A stretch of 64,000 nucleotides of DNA, taken from assembly GCA_016183815.1 (NCBI GenBank), contig JACPDW010000021.1, forward strand, positions 1 through 64,000, given 5' to 3'. A program made the translations under genes and the position numbers. Numbering within the stretch: the stretch's first letter is position 1; the number at the start of each line of letters is the position of its first letter. The DNA comes from Flavobacteriia bacterium. GTDB lineage: Bacteria > Bacteroidota > Bacteroidia > Flavobacteriales_D > Crocinitomicaceae. The notes below the pieces were generated by a model. The model was not told the origin of the DNA, made no database searches, and worked only from the letters and a program-made list of their open reading frames with translations. Positions 62,393 through 64,000 of the stretch are shown here, piece by piece.

Positions 62393-64000
62393 TTATTTTT
62401 TTTGAGCGTCAACTACGGCTACTTTAACCATATTTAATATTTCACGAACACTTGCACCAAGTTGAATGATATGAATAGATTTTTTTAAACCAACTAAAAT
62501 AGGACCAACAGAATCTACTTCAGTCATTGATTGTAGTAATTTGTAAGCGATATTTCCTGAAGATAAGTTGGGAAAAATAAGCGTATTTACTTCGTGATCA
62601 GCTAAAGTAGAAAAAGAAAATTTTTCATTCATTAAATCATTGCTTAATGCAAAATTGGCTTGCACTTCACCATCGACTATTAGTGAAGGGTGTTTTTCGT
62701 GTAAAATAGATACGGCTTTTGACATTTTAGTTGCATCTTCACCAATTGAGGATCCAAAATTTGAATAGCTTAACAATGCAATCTTAGGTTGAACATTAAA
62801 TTTTCTAACTGTTTTTGCAACGTTAAATGTAATTTCAGCGATTTGTTCAGCTGTAGGATTGATATTTACTGTGGTGTCAGCCATAAAAACAGGACCTCTT
62901 TTAGTCAATAATATATACAAACCAGCAACAGTACTTACTTCAGCTTCAGTACCAATAGTTTGAAGAACAGGTTTTAATACAGCACTATAATTTCTTGTTA
63001 AACCAGAAATCATTGCATCTGCATCTCCTAATTCAACCATCATAGCACCGAAATGATTTCGTTCTCTCATTATTTGAATAGACTCGAATTCAGTAAATCC
63101 TTTTCTTTTTCTTTTTTCAAAAAATGCTTTTCCGTATCTAACTCTTCTGTTGAATTCTTCTTCCTCCTTAGGATCAATAATTTCGATATTACCTAATTCG
63201 ACATTATGTTCTTTAATTAAATCATTTATTTTTTTCTTTTTACCTAAAAGAATTGGAATTGCCACCCCTTCTTCCAATGCAAACTGAGCAGCTTTAAGTA
63301 TTTTATAATTGTCTCCCTCAGCAAATATTACTCTTTTTGGATAGGTCTTAGCTTTTTCGGAAATAATTCTTAATAATTTATTACCAAGTCCCAAACGATT
63401 TTTAAGTTCATTTTCATATGCTTTCCAATCTAAAATTGGTTTTTTTGCAACTCCGGATTCCATAGCTGCCTTTGCTACTGCGGGAGCAACATAATAAATC
63501 AATCTATTGTCTAATGGTTTTGGAATAATTTGTTCTTTTCCAAAAGTAATATTTTTCCCACCGTATGCTTCAATTACTTCTTCGGGGATAGATTCTTTTG
63601 CTAAAGAGGCGATGGCATGTACCGCAGCTAGTTTCATTTCTTCATTAATTGTCGTAGCTCTTACATCTAAAGCACCTCTGAAGATAAAGGGAAAACCTAA
63701 TACATTATTCACTTGATTTGGATGGTCAGACCTGCCAGTTGCCATAATAATATCTTTTCTTACAGACATGGCATCTTCGTAAGATATTTCCGGCTCAGGA
63801 TTAGCTAATGCAAAAACAATTGGATTTTTCGCCATTGAAGCAATCATTTCTTTTGAGACTACATTTCCTTTTGATAAACCTAAAAAAACGTCTGCTTTTC
63901 TAAATGCTTCAACAAGGGATAAATTTGTTTTATGAACTGCGAAAAATTGTTTGCTTTTATCCAATCCTGTTCTCCCTTGATAGATCAACCCTTTACTATC
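62393..64000 (-). CDS. maeB: NADP-dependent malic enzyme (MaeB type), partial at right edge
   Basis: 536 codons are visible; the 5' end lies beyond the window, since the frame stays open to 64000 (DSKGLIYQGRTGLDKSKQ). The NAD(P)-binding malic domain includes FRKADVFLGLSKGNVVSKEM, VFALANPEPEISYEDA and IIMATGRSDHPNQVNNVLGF. From about residue 225 a phosphotransacetylase-like C-terminal domain follows (RVIFAEGDNYKILKAAQFAL, GLTRNYSAVLKPVLQTIG, PNLSSGNIAYKLLQ), the mark of the MaeB type. It makes pyruvate and NADPH from malate. It is the first visible gene of the maeB-ruvA-sprA operon. Confidence 0.95.
   Translation of the reverse strand, partial: DSKGLIYQGRTGLDKSKQFFAVHKTNLSLVEAFRKADVFLGLSKGNVVSKEMIASMAKNPIVFALANPEPEISYEDAMSVRKDIIMATGRSDHPNQVNNVLGFPFIFRGALDVRATTINEEMKLAAVHAIASLAKESIPEEVIEAYGGKNITFGKEQIIPKPLDNRLIYYVAPAVAKAAMESGVAKKPILDWKAYENELKNRLGLGNKLLRIISEKAKTYPKRVIFAEGDNYKILKAAQFALEEGVAIPILLGKKKKINDLIKEHNVELGNIEIIDPKEEEEFNRRVRYGKAFFEKRKRKGFTEFESIQIMRERNHFGAMMVELGDADAMISGLTRNYSAVLKPVLQTIGTEAEVSTVAGLYILLTKRGPVFMADTTVNINPTAEQIAEITFNVAKTVRKFNVQPKIALLSYSNFGSSIGEDATKMSKAVSILHEKHPSLIVDGEVQANFALSNDLMNEKFSFSTLADHEVNTLIFPNLSSGNIAYKLLQSMTEVDSVGPILVGLKKSIHIIQLGASVREILNMVKVAVVDAQKK

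Noticed and set aside
1-64000. tRNA, rRNA, transposase or integrase genes
   Set aside because: Reading both strands I found no such gene; all large frames are accounted for by the features listed.

Overview
The window is about 30% G+C by eye and reads as chromosome of a Bacteroidota bacterium, most likely Flavobacteriia or a close relative such as Crocinitomicaceae. The evidence is Bacteroidota-type promoter boxes (TAnnTTTG), many type IX secretion system (T9SS) cargo proteins with type A sorting tails or CHU_C/type B tails, the gliding/T9SS translocon gene sprA in a maeB-ruvA-sprA block, and MaeB-, FeoAB- and KdtA-type housekeeping genes. I see no tRNA, rRNA, CRISPR array or intact insertion sequence.

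Layout. 1-4.0 kb (minus): a CHU_C cargo gene followed by a very large S74 (endosialidase-chaperone) protein that runs off the left edge. 4.2-10.4 kb (plus): a small XRE-type regulator, an outer-membrane protein translationally coupled to kdtA, a methyltransferase, and feoA-feoB with a 41-residue Cys-rich partner. 10.6-15.0 kb: a solitary MNT nucleotidyltransferase, then an Lrp regulator divergent from a KAS III-like enzyme, a Cys/Met-type PLP enzyme and an OsmC protein. 15.1-20.1 kb: two T9SS cargo proteins and a family 2 glycosyltransferase. 20.4-33.4 kb (minus): HtrA protease, a truncated cargo copy, a PNGase F homologue, a CHU_C/PKD protein, a 1045-residue cargo protein, a membrane TPR/LuxR regulator and an M1 aminopeptidase lipoprotein. 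33.7-36.7 kb: an MltF-type lytic transglycosylase, then an AbiEi/AbiEii pair. 36.9-46.2 kb (minus): cell-surface cassettes, including two collagen-like proteins that share their front half but carry different C-terminal tips. 46.4-50.1 kb: a LytS/LytT-like two-component pair with a Reg_prop sensor. 50.4-54.0 kb: a beta-helix cargo protein and a second Lrp/PLP-enzyme pair. 54.1-64 kb (minus): GNAT, sprA, ruvA and the 3' part of maeB.

Main points. The window codes both for the T9SS translocon (SprA) and for about eleven likely T9SS cargos. The most suggestive less-described unit is the Lrp / KAS III / PLP / OsmC module. The short motif TACGAT occurs as inverted pairs in both of its promoter regions, which points to one Lrp-controlled regulon. 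The second Lrp/PLP pair has its own, different repeated motif. Two families of dispersed intergenic repeats and several decayed gene pieces show local rearrangement.

Several annotated starts differ from the longest open frame. I moved them where a promoter box, an overlap with the upstream stop codon, or a signal peptide decided the matter. Functions are inferred from motifs remembered from the families; no database search was run.
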